Shown here: positions 63,918 to 64,000 of the stretch, piece by piece
How the letters are laid out: every line of letters starts with the position of its first letter
Numbering within the stretch: position 1 is the first letter of the stretch
Source of the DNA: Hippasteria phrygiana
Taxonomy: Eukaryota; Echinodermata; Asteroidea; Valvatida; Goniasteridae
Assembly: GCA_037893225.1 (NCBI GenBank)
Contig: JAZGUH010000329.1
Span: 248,001 to 312,000 of the forward strand
DNA: 64,000 nucleotides
Reading direction: 5' to 3'
Translations under genes and position numbers: made by a program
The notes under the pieces: model-generated
The model's database searches: none
The model's input: only the letters and a program-made list of their open reading frames with translations
What the model was told of the DNA's origin: nothing

Positions 63918-64000
63918 AAAATGAACACCGTAATTTTGAGCAATAGTATAACATTTAAACTCATCCTAACCCCAACCCCAACCCGTACCCTATCCTAAAC

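Noticed and set aside
63961..64000. Telomere array at the right edge (CCTAACCCCAACCCC)
   Set aside because: Irregular and short; the words CCCAACCC and CCTATCC are mixed. A true TTAGGG array would be regular and long.
1..64000. CRISPR arrays, rRNA genes and bacterial operons
   Set aside because: No regular direct repeats with unique spacers, no rRNA core sequences, and all host genes are split by GT-AG introns.

Overview
This window looks like nuclear DNA from an invertebrate animal. It has multi-exon protein genes with GT-AG introns, very small coding density, and a dense population of short inverted-repeat transposons, tRNA-derived SINEs and non-LTR retrotransposons. I suspect a marine deuterostome (echinoderm, hemichordate or amphioxus type) from the repeat style, for example the many ACATGTACATGTA motifs, but the sequence alone does not prove this. 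I see no bacterial features, no rRNA genes and no CRISPR array.

Three host genes can be supported. (1) A small basic protein resembling vertebrate C11orf98 on the minus strand, about 3.37-6.60 kb: three exons are visible and the 5' end was not found. (2) A complete 1-acyl-sn-glycerol-3-phosphate acyltransferase (AGPAT1/2 type) on the plus strand, 10.10-15.08 kb: six coding exons that join in frame to 277 codons plus stop, with all acyltransferase motifs. (3) The 3' part of a GARNL3 orthologue (Rap/Ran-GAP plus CNH domain protein) on the minus strand, 63.19-40.56 kb: sixteen exons join in one frame into 801 residues plus stop, and the upstream exons lie beyond the right edge. The six-frame view shows only pieces of these genes because most exons are 46-180 bases long.

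Layout: 0-3.3 kb repeats (hAT-like MITE inserted in a tRNA-SINE); 3.3-6.6 kb the C11orf98-like gene, with a 1-kb G-rich minisatellite in an intron; 6.6-10 kb intergenic; 10-15 kb AGPAT; 15-40 kb a repeat-filled intergenic region with duplicated blocks, a Tc1/mariner relic (24.3 kb), ATCCTCC repeat fields (26.7-27.7 kb), a nearly full-length CR1/L2-like LINE (30.1-33.4 kb, minus strand) and several foldback elements; 40.5-63.2 kb GARNL3, whose introns hold many MITEs, LINE fragments and two foldback elements carrying hammerhead-like cores; 63.2-64 kb further MITEs.

The host genes do not form a pathway: AGPAT makes phosphatidic acid in the ER, GARNL3 is a presumed small-GTPase regulator, and the C11orf98-like protein is an uncharacterised basic protein. 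The most unusual content is in the mobile DNA. It includes two foldback elements with an asymmetric leader, 11-13 bp target duplications and CTGANGA-stem-GAAACG cores; a minisatellite that grew inside one copy of a dispersed element; a SINE sharing its tail with a LINE; and a foldback element ending about ten bases from a GARNL3 5' splice site.
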